Assembly: GCA_037179385.1 (NCBI GenBank)
Contig: CM074190.1
Location: 10,801,206 to 10,865,205 of the forward strand
From: Holothuria scabra
Taxonomy: Eukaryota; Echinodermata; Holothuroidea; Aspidochirotida; Holothuriidae
Length of the DNA stretch: 64,000 bases
Direction: 5' to 3'
Shown in pieces: positions 44,300 through 56,600 of the stretch. Position 1 is the first letter of the stretch, and every line of letters starts with the position of its first letter. The notes beneath the pieces were generated by a model. It made no database searches. It worked only from the letters and a program-made list of their open reading frames with translations, and had not been told where the DNA came from. The position numbers and the translations under genes are program-made.

Positions 44300-47200
44300 A
44301 ATAAAAATCGACATTTTGACGATATTTTCTGAGGATATTTCCTTTCCACATCCGCTCCCGCTCTTACTCTAACTCACATTTGTCCTAACGTTTGTATCAT
44401 TTTCTTAACCCAATGATAAATCCTGGATCCAGAATGATGAGATATTCTAAATTTGATAGCTCGTTATCTTTATCATTGCCAAGAGATAAGGTTCTAAACG
44501 ATTGAAATATTTAAATTTTGTGCCTCATAAATGTTGTTTATCAAAAGTTTCAATTTTCAGGTAAATTGATGCAACACTCTGCCCCCTTACTTCCACTTAT
44601 AATGCAACATTCTACTGGGAAATAACGATCTTGTCATACATTATTACTAACATGAAATTGTTTTATTATCGTAAGAGTTATTGTCAATTTGTGATTAGTT
44701 AATGGAATTTGAAATACATCCCTTTCCTCGAGAATAGTTATTCCCTGAAAATTCTGCACTAAAGCTTCATAAACCTCACGAAACGCTTCTCCCTTTTCAA
44801 ATTAAATATTTACTAAAAAGTAAACCCAATCCTTTAAAATGAACAACTGGATAAAACAGAAAAAGTCCCTTGCCTTGGTTTAAGGGCGGGATCCCTTCGC
44901 CGGTTAGCTACGCCTTTCAAACCACTTTAATTGCATTTAAATGTTCTGCAGTAATTTTTTGATTTGTGCATATAACCAGTGAGTCATACAAGTAGACATG
45001 GAAAAATGTATTACACACAACATATTTCCTGATGCGCTAAACGTACAAAATTGATTACTTCTAGCAAATTACCTTGTAAAGAAAGTGAAATTTCCGAAAA
45101 GCAGAACAATATCCTGATCTAAGATCCTTGAATCAAATGTTTTCACTTCCTGATAATTACAGGTTTTTTTTTTTTAAATTGCATTTTTATTTACTGATAG
45201 AATCCTTGCCGTGAGAATTTGCGAATTGTGCACTCTGTTGAAGAGGCACTCTATCATGCTCTACGACTTATCATATTTCTATGCCGCTACAGGGTTTAAT
45301 AAAATTCAAAGGGCAGACAAGAATCTATATATTTATATTTTTTGAGAAAATCGGCTGCTGTTTTGAAGTCATTACGGAAGCGGTAATGAAAAAAAGGTAT
45401 TGAAATAACTTTTAAAAGGGCATTCGTTAAGGAAAAGTGTATGCCGGACCCATAGCCAAGGTAGGTCAAGCCCGTGAAATTATTAGAGGGTGTGAAGTTT
45501 TTCATTGATGTTATACATTTTACACACCTGCCCTTCAAAAATATCCCTTCCCTTCAGTAACTTGTCTAACTTCAGGAACTGAGTCAGCTTGTGATCATTT
45601 ATCGTCTGGCTCAAGTTACACTGTCATTTTGAAGGGGACAAAATTCAAAGACTTCAAAATATATAGAAAATTTTTCTTTCAGAGGAAGAACATAATAGCG
45701 TTAAAAAGGTTCTTATTTTTTCAAGGTTTTGAATTTTTCTTGAGATAAATTGCATTTTGATAGGAAATCTGTGATATCGTGTCACATTAATTTGACATTG
45801 CATTCAATTTATTAAAAATTTCAAACCTGCTACAAGGAATATTAAGATTTTGAATTATATAGGAATGGGCGTTGTGACAAACTTTGGAGGACATGGTGTG
45901 AATATTTTGCCTTTCTTTCGAGACCCAAGTTCAATTTTTAATTTCATAAAACTTTATTTCAGTCTTTCATATAGAGAAATATATAATGAACTATTTGTAT
46001 GTACAGGGTACTGAAGAGACTGAGGAGTGACAACAAGAAGCTCCAGGGAGCTTATGTACGTTGACACCCCTTTACAATTACCACAAAACACAAATATAAT
46101 ACAGAAAAGAGAAACACAAAAACACACATAAACACACAGTTAAAGGGCACTAGCCATTATTGATAGGTGTGTGCAACCATAATGGAGAGGTGTGTGTTTA
46201 TCTTTATACTCGTTGGGAAAGTGTTAATGACCACTAACGTCAGAAGTTACAAGGTCTACGGTAGTTTCTCCGAAAACTATGACACATTCAAAAGAAACAA
46301 AACGCTCCAAATTTTTGTGGTAGAAAATTCTTTGATTTCAATATACATTACACAATTTTGCATACATTCACAATTATGTTACACATTTTTTCGAGCAACG
46401 AGTCGAAATTATTTATTCAATACATTTACTTGGTTAGATCACACGAAAGCATTTTACAAAAGTACGTTGTCGTATAGTGCCTACAGTTATACTTAGTAAC
46501 CCGAGTGTACGTCTGGCAACTTCGAAGTTAGTCAGGAGATATATTTGCAAGATTCGAAATAAATAGTTTATGATATTGTGTACCCAGAATTGCTGCTTAA
46601 AATTGTACATCGATTCTAATGATTCCGTAATTAAACTAACATGTCTAGGGTATCATACAGGGAAAAGTGAGTTACTCTAACACTATAGCATAAAATTAAC
46701 AAAGTGTTTTTGGATTGTTTTGAGTTGACAAAACAGAGATTATATAGGAAGGATAAGCTTAATTAAATGCCTGGAGTACGGCACCAATAATTCCTCGTTG
46801 TATAATGTAAGATCACCGTTAATATTTTATATGATATCTATGATATTACACTCTTTGTAGCTGCTTTTTGATGCACACGAATTGCCTAATGGTGTAATGG
46901 ATGTTAAAAAGTCAGTAATAAAATTCTTCAATAAATGCTTATTCATACAAAATGATACAAATAACCTCCAAAATACATAGAACTTTCACAGATGGTACGT
47001 AGGAAATCAGACATTTGGTAAGAATGTCTCAAAAATCACGAAGGGGGTAAGGGGATCAGTCATGTAGCACCAAATGTAAGAGGGCCATACCATCAGTCGC
47101 GTAATGCCACCCTGCTTTACCTCCCACATGCTTATGACCCATGACCCACCCCTCAGAACAAAATACTTGGTGCGTGAAAACTATTTCCAAAGTAAAAACG

Positions 47201-48300
47201 ATATCTAGGGCGTTTGTCATTCAATACTCCTCCCATTTTCCCTTCTCTCGCTCTCCGTAAATGCATTCCAGTTCAACCATGTTCCTATCACTTACTGATT
47301 CTTTTGTCTTATTTTCGACTTCACCTCCAGGAAGAATGTGTTATTAAAATAACAACTGTTTTGTTTCTCGGTTCTTCTTCATGTGTGAAATATTTAACTT
47401 CTAACTTACAAAACATGCAACATATAAAACCAACGATTTTCTCTGCTTTTATCAAAACCTCAAAATTGTCAAACGTTCCACTTTCTGATTTGGAAATTTT
47501 AAACTCATTATCTAAGTGATTATCAATATTTCGGGAGATAAAAATAAAACTTAGGTCGCTAACTTTTCTTTTAATGTGAAAGAAAGGGGTTTATCGTCTG
47601 ATCGAGTTACGTTCATAAGGTTCCACATTTAAACAGCTTATAACTAAGAAGAATTAGCCTGACTAATGAAGATACCCAATATGGATATAATGTTTCAAAC
47701 TGAAGAAATTGCAAATGCATTAACAAGAATAAAACTAACACCGTATTAATTTAGTCGAAACCGTTGCATCTATTATGTAAAGATTAAAGTAGAAGACTAT
47801 ATGGCCCTAATATTTTAAAATCCTTTTCCGTATTATTACCACAATCAGGTCGGTACAAAAAGGTTACCGATAACTTTACCGTTTCTCCATTCTCTTATTA
47901 CCTAAACCTGTAAACATAAACTATTTAAAGTAAAATTTAACCATGACAAATAAGAATAACCAAATAAAAGCAAAGTGTTCCAATTTAGGCCTGTATCACA
48001 TTGGCCTGCATACGTCAACATTTATGTTAAGGACAGACGTCAACATAATCCCATTACCAACACGGACGTCAAGCAACATTTCGTACATCGCCAAGCAAAG
48101 GCGGCCGACGAGTTTGATTTTACTTATTATATTGTAACTGAATAGTCTGTTCATAACTTGGATTTTATAGATTCTTTCTTCTGTAGTTTTGAACATCTAA
48201 TGCAGTCCTTATAGGTCCGTAGACAAGGATTTCAGGAACACCCTCGATAAGTTTTTGCAACCACACAAAATTTTTACGTAAAAAATTTTCAAAGCTTAAA
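44300..48300. other. Intergenic stretch, no gene recognised
   Basis: AT-rich DNA. The longest frames (46167-46496 and 47214-47519) are leucine/serine/tyrosine-rich translations of AT-rich sequence and have no flanking splice pattern or recognisable domain. No RNA gene or clear element was found. Confidence 0.5.
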
Positions 48301-48307
48301 CTTGTAC

Positions 48308-48777
48308 CACGGTCACACTACATCGATTTCGGATCGGATTCCGATCCGATTTTTGTGACGCTTTGCTAAAATCGTTTTCATCTTTGGTCGGAACTTAGAG
48401 CCAAAAATTTGGTAGCCTTCGTAAATAAATGAGTTGTGTCGCAGAGCCATGAAAATTGAATTTATGTTAATTATTTCGTGGCGTCACATCGATAGGCATA
48501 TTTTATCGGACTACAATGTCCGATAAAAAATTGAATTGAACCAATTGGTTGGAAAATGGACCGTAAAACTCTATCTAACTAACTAACCGATAAAAATAAA
48601 TGTCCGTGCGACGTCAAGAAAAAATCAGTTGGCATTTAATTTTCATAGACATCAGATTCAAATCATATATTTGCACTGGGTGACAAATGTTTGGCTCCTT
48701 CCGACCAGAGATGAAAAAGATTGTAACAAAACCCGAATATCGAAACCCGATCCGAATTCGTTGTAGTGTGACCAGGG
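48308..48777. mobile_element. MITE with GGTCACACTAC termini, carrying a SINE fragment
   Basis: GGTCACACTACATCGATTTC on the left and GTAGTGTGACC on the right are inverted. Subterminal GATCGGATTCCGATCCGATT and CCCGATCCGAATTCG continue the pairing with gaps. The middle contains a SINE 3' segment (48535-48590). A diverged relative lies at 11571-12560. Confidence 0.65.
48535..48590 (+). mobile_element. SINE 3'-end fragment
   Basis: AACCAATTGGTTGGAAAATG, then ACCGTAAAACT and CTAACTAACTAACC, match the 3' ends of the SINE copies at 60735-60980 and 61195-61320, including the ACTA-type tail. Confidence 0.7.
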
Positions 48778-48929
48778 CTTTAAGCTATCGTGCTTACAAA
48801 TTTCTCTTCCGATCCTTGTAAGGTATATTAATCCTTCAACCTCTTTTAGGGGTCAGACTAGAAAAGTTTCCCAACTTATTTCTGGTCCTTTTCCCTCCTC
48901 ATCCCTTCATATACTATTAGTACTGACAA

Positions 48930-49046
48930 CATTCTTTAATATCGTTCTATATATGTGTTACTAAATTGTATCAATTTGATTGTACATATTTTTTGTAATT
49001 ATGAGAAGAAAGAAATAAACAGGAAGAAATAAACTGAACTGAACAA
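48930..49046 (+). repeat. Possible non-LTR retrotransposon 3' tail
   Basis: AT-rich sequence ending in GAAATAAACAGGAAGAAATA and then AACTGAACTGAAC. A poly(A) signal followed by short tandem units is typical of LINE 3' ends, but no coding part is attached. Confidence 0.3.
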
Positions 49047-49244
49047 GTGATATCCTATATGAATCCGTCATCTGCGTGGTGTTAGGATCGCAGATTAGTA
49101 CTCAAACATTTTTAATGAAATGACGTATCTTTTATAGATCCATTGTAAGCATAGCTGGGATGCCTAAGAAATTAATACCAGCCCCTTTGGGCGATGCGTA
49201 CCCGTCTCTTCTAAAAGAATGGTTTCAGCTCATAACAAGTGTTA

Positions 49245-49775
49245 ATGTGTTAGAGGGGTACTCATTCTAAGAATTTTGGTGAAATTTGCATTGCAATCCA
49301 ATGAGTGGTTCTCAAGATATGATCAAGTAAAGTTGTCACATTTTCAACAAGAAGTGAACTTGAAGCAAGCACATGTGACATCATATTACCAAATTAATGA
49401 AAAGTCATGGTTTTTCTTTAAACTTTACAGGCTATTTTCTCCTCAGCAATCCCATATTATCAGAATGTGATTGCATAAGTTTCATGAAAACTTTACAAAA
49501 TTTGCATTCCCTATAGGAATCCTATTCTTATTAACTTCAAGGTCAACACAATAGTGAGAAAAAACCAAGGGGTACAAAGTATTCCTTGTCCAGGTGAGGA
49601 AGTGATTTAATCTCTGCTGTCCTTAAGTCACATTTGAACACAAATCTAATAATTTCATTCACTGATATCTCAAGAAATATATATACGATTTGAATGAAAA
49701 TTCCACCAATCTGTGATGATTTGTTTCCTCTTTCACATATGAAAATTAACGTTTTGCTTAAACTTTCCCTTTAAG
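49245..49775. repeat. Dispersed repeat, copy C (uninterrupted)
   Basis: Same unit and orientation as 4584-5250, without the MITE insertion. It contains the arm block GGTGAAATTTGCATT and GAACTTGAAGCAAGCACATG that occurs as inverted arms at 478-1311 and 16535-17045. Confidence 0.75.
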
Positions 49776-49789
49776 CGGAATTTTGATTT

Positions 49790-50600
49790 AATGGAAATGT
49801 TGAAAACGTTATGACTTGAGTACCGTTAAAACTTGAGTGACTAATTAGGGACCATATATAAACAGTCTCCTATTGTTTCCAAAAAAAGAGTGGAAAATGG
49901 TATTCCTCTATACCTCCTGTGTTCTCAGAGCAGACATTGAAATATGACTTATGATTGTTTTCCTGTAAAATAACGCTAATTATTATATTTTGAAAAAAAA
50001 ACTTGCGTGGCTCTTTGACACTCGACTACTTCATACCAATTAAAGTTCCCCACTCCTTTAATAAAAATGTAAACATCGATTAAAATGGAATGTGATACTG
50101 ATGGGGTCAAAAGACATTCCTGCTGTTTTTAGGAAGTATATGAACAGAGCTTCTCAACAGTATAAGGATTTTGTTTTCAAAATTAGGGGCAGAAAGGCAA
50201 TCAGAAGAAAGGTTAATCAGTTAATGTTGTTTCCCAGTTGAAATCTTCTTTTAGTCTAGAGCTTCAGTCTAGAGTCTAGAGTTTGGCATATTTAGTGTGC
50301 TAATATAAGTCAATGAGTCCAATATAACTGATTGAGTGTGCACTGCTAATGGGATGACTTTAAAACAACGCCTCTTTATCTGTCCTTCGAATTCTTGGAC
50401 GTTCGTGACAGAACGATATACCTTTATTCTGCGCAATGTCCTTTTCATTAATTTAATATCTTTACCATACACCAAATCACACTTCATCCCAACTCATTAA
50501 CAGCAGGGATGTGCATAGCTAACTTATTATTTGCTTTAATTTTCCATCCGTGTATATAAGCCGTCATTTAGAAGGCAAATGCTTTCAAGTCATGGATATT
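49790..50600. other. Intergenic / 3' UTR of the neuroligin-like gene
   Basis: No coding signal. A minus-strand AATAAA at 50428-50423, about 196 nt after the stop, is a candidate poly(A) signal for the neuroligin-like gene. A short tandem CTAGAG-CTTCAGTCTAGAGTC phrase lies at 50257-50282. Confidence 0.5.
50423..50428 (-). promoter_or_regulatory. Candidate poly(A) signal of the neuroligin-like gene
   Basis: AATAAA on the minus strand, 196 nt beyond the stop codon. No nearer canonical hexamer was seen. Confidence 0.45.
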
Positions 50601-50623
50601 TTTTTGACAATTGAAAACATGTG

Positions 50624-53600
50624 CTACACCTCAAATTCAATGTCCCCGTCTTCATTTATTCTTATTGTACCGTCACGTGACGGTGGATGACTTCCCGCTC
50701 CTAGAATACTACTTTTCCCATTTTGAGCATTTAATAATGTGGAAAACCCAATGCCGCTGTCTGGTGTAGTTTGCATGAAGCCACGCCCATTGGCTTTCTT
50801 CTTTTTCAGATCTTCCAGATGAGCTAGATATTTCGCGGCTAATCTCGATTCAATTTTCTTTTTGTCGCGAAGATAATAAATAAACCCAAGAATGATTAAA
50901 TTAAGAAGAAGCAAAAATCCGCCCACAGCTATCACCATGCTGAGTTCAATCATATACCCCTCGCTACTACTAGTCTCAGTTTTGCTGTTGGTAGTTTGCG
51001 ATGGTTGAGTGTAAAGAACTGCAGGTTTTCGGGTGTATTTCATGTGCACGTCGTCTATCGTGCTACTCGGTACATGAGCTTCCGTCGTTGTGGGAATTTT
51101 CCCGCCAAGATAGGAAGGGATCGTAACCGTGGTTTCATCTGTTGCTAGTCTGGATTCTAATTGAGGAATGAGATGTTCCCAAAGAGAAGTCTGGTGGATT
51201 CGATAAAAGTCTCGAACTTTAGGTTTCGAAGTCAAGTACATGACCTCCTGCTCTGTGTTGTCAAAGGCTGGCCAGGGCTCGAAATTTCCATACTCGAACG
51301 TTGGCAGGAAGTGACGATGAATTAGTCTGGGTTCTTGCGGAGAAGGAAGATTTGGGTTGCTAGAAGAAGAAGAAAAGACGAAAAATGTTAATTTGAGGTT
51401 CATTATTCATAAAGGATTTTTCATTGTATTCGTTAATGGCCTACATTTTTCACCAGTGTCATTTGACGGCGCACAATAAGTTTTCTCCAGACGAGGAATC
51501 TAATTTAACATAACTAAATCACATCATGGCCATATTGAGATTTCATAAGTTAGAAACAAAAACAAAACAATATTTTTAAGAAAAAACCATATTTTCTACC
51601 ACGAAGCATACTTTCCTTCAAAATTCTTAAGCTTATGCAACTTTACCTACCTGGCTTTAGGGTAGCCTATCATTCAAGTATAACGGTTTTATTTCTGACA
51701 TATCTTTTTCTTAAGTCCTCCCGACTCTCTGGCAAAGGGCCGTTCGGCGAAACCAAACTTAAACTGCTTTCCGAAGAAGCTATTACGTCCACTGAAGGAC
51801 GACACTTAATTGACCAACCTCACGGCTCTCTGACAAATCGCCTATCGATTAGATGACACTGTAGGCTTTTGGATTAGTTAGAAGACGTGTAATGGAAAGT
51901 GTGAAGAAGGTCTCGATCCCAAATTGTAATGAGGTGGATTTCGATTTGAAGTTATTTCAATTGTTGCAGCTTAAACCCGTTCATTGTACCATTGGATTGA
52001 CCAAGGATAAAGTCAGACAGGGCACTAGCCTGTTCCAAATTTGACGGCGTATCGTAAGTTAGAGAGGTTTATTTTTATTTATTGTTTCCTTTATTGTATC
52101 TTATTAATTGTACCTTTTTTTTGGGGGGGGGAGAGTAAAGACTTCGCACCTACCTTTTTTAGTTATTCGTTTGGGTACACACATGTTTTGCAGAGTATTG
52201 GTTTACTCGTGTCGACTAAGTTTCCCTAAAAAACTGAAGGTTTATCCTGAGTAATCTTTCACGCAGTTTCCTGACGTTTGGAACGTTGCAATAATCTCAA
52301 GCGCTGAATGCTCTGTTTAAAAATTACATGGTTTAGAGGGCCGCTGCAGGACAAATCTAGTTGATTGACTGATCCGTACCAGATAAAAGCACGCCATGTA
52401 TCCATTTATTTCACTTACTATGAACTTACCGATTACCTTAAATGGAAAAGTGTGAGAAGGGCGACAAAAAATAAGCACACTGGTAAGATTTTTGATTAAT
52501 CATTAAAAAGGCATTCTGGTCACTCTAAGCCAGTTCCTACCTCTTTCTTTATCTGGTTTTCCAGCTAAAATTATTTGTCAAATTCTGCTCATAGAAATTG
52601 TAAAAGAAACTGTGCAGCTTAATTTTCACTACTAGGTTTAAATTGCTCTTTAAATGACTTTTCTGTTATAAGGAACCCATGTGAAAGGTATATTTTCAGG
52701 AATTTAGAATGCCACAATCTAAATATAGATTTGGAAAAAAAAGTAGCACCTTTGTCTGTTATGCAGTATAAGCTCATTAAATTATTAGACCGACATTTTA
52801 GTTGGTGTTACTACAGTTTTGTGACAAAAATGATTCTTCTCAAATAAACTCATCTTTTGTGGGTTCAATTCTCAATATTTTCGTTGGCTGCATTATCCTA
52901 CCTCGAATGCCGGATGGGCCATGTGGGTCGCTATTCAAGAACCCAGAATATACAACGTATGACAGCCTAGAAATGCCTTTGCTACTTATTACTAGAAAAC
53001 GTCGACAAAACAAGAAATATACAGCATTACTTATGTACACTTACCCTGATTTAATGAAGTTCGTCCAATACGTCATTAAAGCTAAGCTGATATGTGCGTC
53101 ATGAGCTTTGGTGTAATTTTCTTTAAAGATCCCAAGTGAGTTTGATACAACGGGTGCACCAAATACAAATGGTAGCTCTTCCATATGAACAGGACCTGAA
53201 ATAATTTAAAATAAGAGAAAAGGAAAAAAATATTCATCATGAGCCACGATTGGAACATGGAAATGCTATAGACGAATCCGGACAGCAAGTGGTGGTCTGA
53301 TTTTAGTCGATCATAACTGTGGTCTATCACCCCCTTAATGTATCGATTTCTTTGCTTACCGGTACCATGGATGATTGTAAACTGTCATGCCTCTTGATTC
53401 CCCCAATTTCCCTGTAAATAAGGGTTTGAAATTACATTTAAACATTAAATGAAAACGATTTAAGACTGACAGATCCCACTAATGGCCGCTTATATTCACC
53501 AAACACAAGCGTTTGTCGGAATCGTCTATAGTCTGCGTAACGCCTTGAACAAGTGACAGAGCGTATTCAGCTCTAAACTTTACCCGTGGAGGGTACGTGG

Positions 53601-56600
53601 TAACTGTGCCGCATCCTACAGAGACAGATTTTCTTTCACCTTAGTTTCGAAATTTGCTGGTCAGTCACGGTCTATGAGCAATGATAAATTGTGAATAAAT
53701 TTAGAAATACACATACTGAGAAAAAGCATTTCGCAGTTCAAACCGGGAAATTACCAGTCTTTATGAGAGCATCATTATAGTTGGAGTACATTTGCCACAG
53801 ATAGGGTTATATCTAAAATAGTGGCCTACTTCTTTTATACTTTTGCTGAAGTTCTAACCAAACTATCATATGTCAAAAAGTGGCTCTCTAGAAGATTGGA
53901 AACTAACCTAAAGGTACTCTACACAAATAAAGCCTTTATTCAGGAGGAAGGGGTTCGGACGAATCACCGGCAATGGCTTTTTCCTCAGTTAAGATTGTGC
54001 ATACAAATCGGTTATCTGGAATTTTCGTCCTGTCCCAAATATAGCTGTCATGACTCAAAGCAGCCATTGTTGCACTCTTACAAAGTATTCACTCCAATCT
54101 CCTATGATTACATAAAAACACAATAAATGAATAAAATGCAGTCTCCGCTAGTTCACGGTGTTTGACGTTTTTCAAGCTGGGTTCACTTTGGATTAAGGTT
54201 ACCCAAAGACCTCTTTTAAGCATAGATTAAACGGAGGTTTACTTGAACAAATAACTTGCCCGTATACGAAACACTAAGAAACACTAAGTAAGGTACCTAA
54301 CTTCATTTCCATCTGTGACGTATTACTCGAAAAAATTGTGGAAATGAATAATGAATTAAAGGCTCATTTTTAATTATCACTTATTTTCCCGTCTGGCTTT
54401 GCGCCTACTAGACAGCACTTCACAACCTTTGTTTGTAAAAATGTTCTTCTTATCTGTGAATGTAAAGTCTGGATCCCCTTTTGCGACCACTGTTTGAAAA
54501 CTTTTGCGACCAGGAAAGAAAAAAGTTTGGGTGAAACTTGTCGCATGATCATAAGATTGGTCTTGCAAATGGCAACACTAGAAGCAGAGGGTATATATAC
54601 TTCTCACCCCAAAGTTGGACCCTCTCCGAACAACACGTAATTTCTATGCAAGCAAAGACTACGACTCCTACTGAGAGTATCTTGAACTTAATAATGTTTC
54701 CTTTATGCACGACATAGCCGCACGAGAGCTTATCAGTTTGAACGGCAGAAATTTGTTTTGCCTGAAAATCTAATTCTGCCCGAAAGACTACTCAAACGGA
54801 GCTCCGACATCGGATGGCGCAGAGCGTTCAGAAAATTGTGCAAAATCGGACCCCCAGGCAGCCAGAAATGGCAATTTCCAGGCTTATAAGTAGAATCTAA
54901 GCATTAGCTGTTTTGAGTCTGTGTTTGCTAAAAAATAGTTAATTTACTTTGAAATTGGCATTTGCAGTTCACCGGGCAAAGTTTTGAAAGAAATCAAATA
55001 TTCGACCATTTCGGACATTGCATTATGGAAGACTGTTAAGTAAAGCTCAACACTAAAAGCTTTTTGCGCTGCCCGAATGTACAGCAAAGTTTTGTAATCT
55101 TTTTAATGTTTCATGAAAATTTTAACGCGACTCTGATGCTTTTTTCTTTTTTCGGGCATATCCTTTTCAGATTTTGGACACGCTCTGAGGTCCTCCAACA
55201 AATCCATGCCAATTTTTACATTCCAACTGGCTGTCCTATTTTTCTCAAATTGATGCCCGAATTTTAGATTTTGCTAATTTGGGGGGGGGGGGGGAGTGCC
55301 ACGCCCCTGCCTCCTTCGCCTATGATGGACAGGAATAGTAGCATCTAGTCTAACAGCTAGTGCAAATTTGCAAGATGGATCGCCTGCTGTTGAATACCAT
55401 TCTCAAATTAGCATAAAACAAGCAATCAAGCGCACAAAGTGTCGCTAGAGATCCCTAGCACATGTTCGAGTGTTGCACGAATTTGGAGCACATATATATG
55501 TGATTTGGATCGCTCTCGAAAGCGTGCGTAAGGTCTGGCGACATTTTGCAACGTTGCGCAAGTTGCAGTAACCATGCCATAGGCTAAGTTGCTCGCATAC
55601 GATTGCACAAAAGTCTGAACAAGTTCTAGATCCTGACGTAACCTTACACGAACGTTCAAAATGTCGCAATAATTGGGACAGCTCACGTGACACAAGCGAT
55701 TGCAAGCCCAATACCCGACTCCCTTCACAAAAGTGTTGCAGGAGGTGGGAAACTGCTCGCACTTCAATTTCGAGAGGCTCTCGAAAGAAGATTACCAAGA
55801 CCACTTTGCGAACTCGCGAAGATTACCAACACCACTTACTGTCAGCAAGACAACCTATCGAATGAGCTTGATCGCAAAAGATCGCAAGGTTTTTAAATAT
55901 GTATAAAACCTTGGAATCGAGGCCTAGGAAAAAGCCAAAATCCCAAGGGACACAGTTTAAAGAGGGCCACATCATGTAATAAGTGGTGCATGTACGATTT
56001 GAAAATCTCAAGGGGGTAGCTCCCTCGTGCCGAATGCGATGAACCTGTCTAAAATTAATTTTGTATAAAGGCCTACGACATTCTTCTCCAAACAGATATT
56101 CGTCACCACACGGAGGGCCGGGGTCCGTGAGAGGTCACAGTTAAATCAACTATTCAATATTTATTTTTAAAACAATCTGATACTGCCCTTCTTTATGCAA
56201 CCTGGCAACTAAAAGCTTGATCTTCCCCCTCCCCCATCAGGAACATTGTTTATTCCCCTATGAATGATGAGATATTTTATTAATTTTTCATTTTCCATTT
56301 ATTCGTTTTTATTAGATGCTTTTTCGGAACAATACTACAAACGTAAAGTAGCTTCGAATATTCTCGTAGGATTTCACATCCCAAGTTTATCTTCTCAATG
56401 ACTTTATACAAACGAAAACATATAAAAGAGTATGGGATCTTTCGTCGGAGATCATACAGTAGCTTCTCCATCACCGAATTTTCCGCAGATCTCAAAACCA
56501 AAATCAAAACTGTTGAAGCGACGTGCACGACACGTTAATTGTTTTGGGGCTACAAGGCACCGTAGTATCAGTGTCCGGTACAATCTAAGTTATATTCTTG

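Noticed and set aside
46167..46496. 109-codon plus-strand ORF
   Set aside because: AT-rich translation with no domain, no homologous exon context and no nearby splice pattern.
47214..47519. 101-codon plus-strand ORF
   Set aside because: Composition is typical of random AT-rich frames; no recognised motif.
55426..55804. 113- and 119-codon overlapping minus ORFs as a gene
   Set aside because: Two overlapping frames open at once in a CpG-rich, palindrome-rich block; no conserved domain seen.
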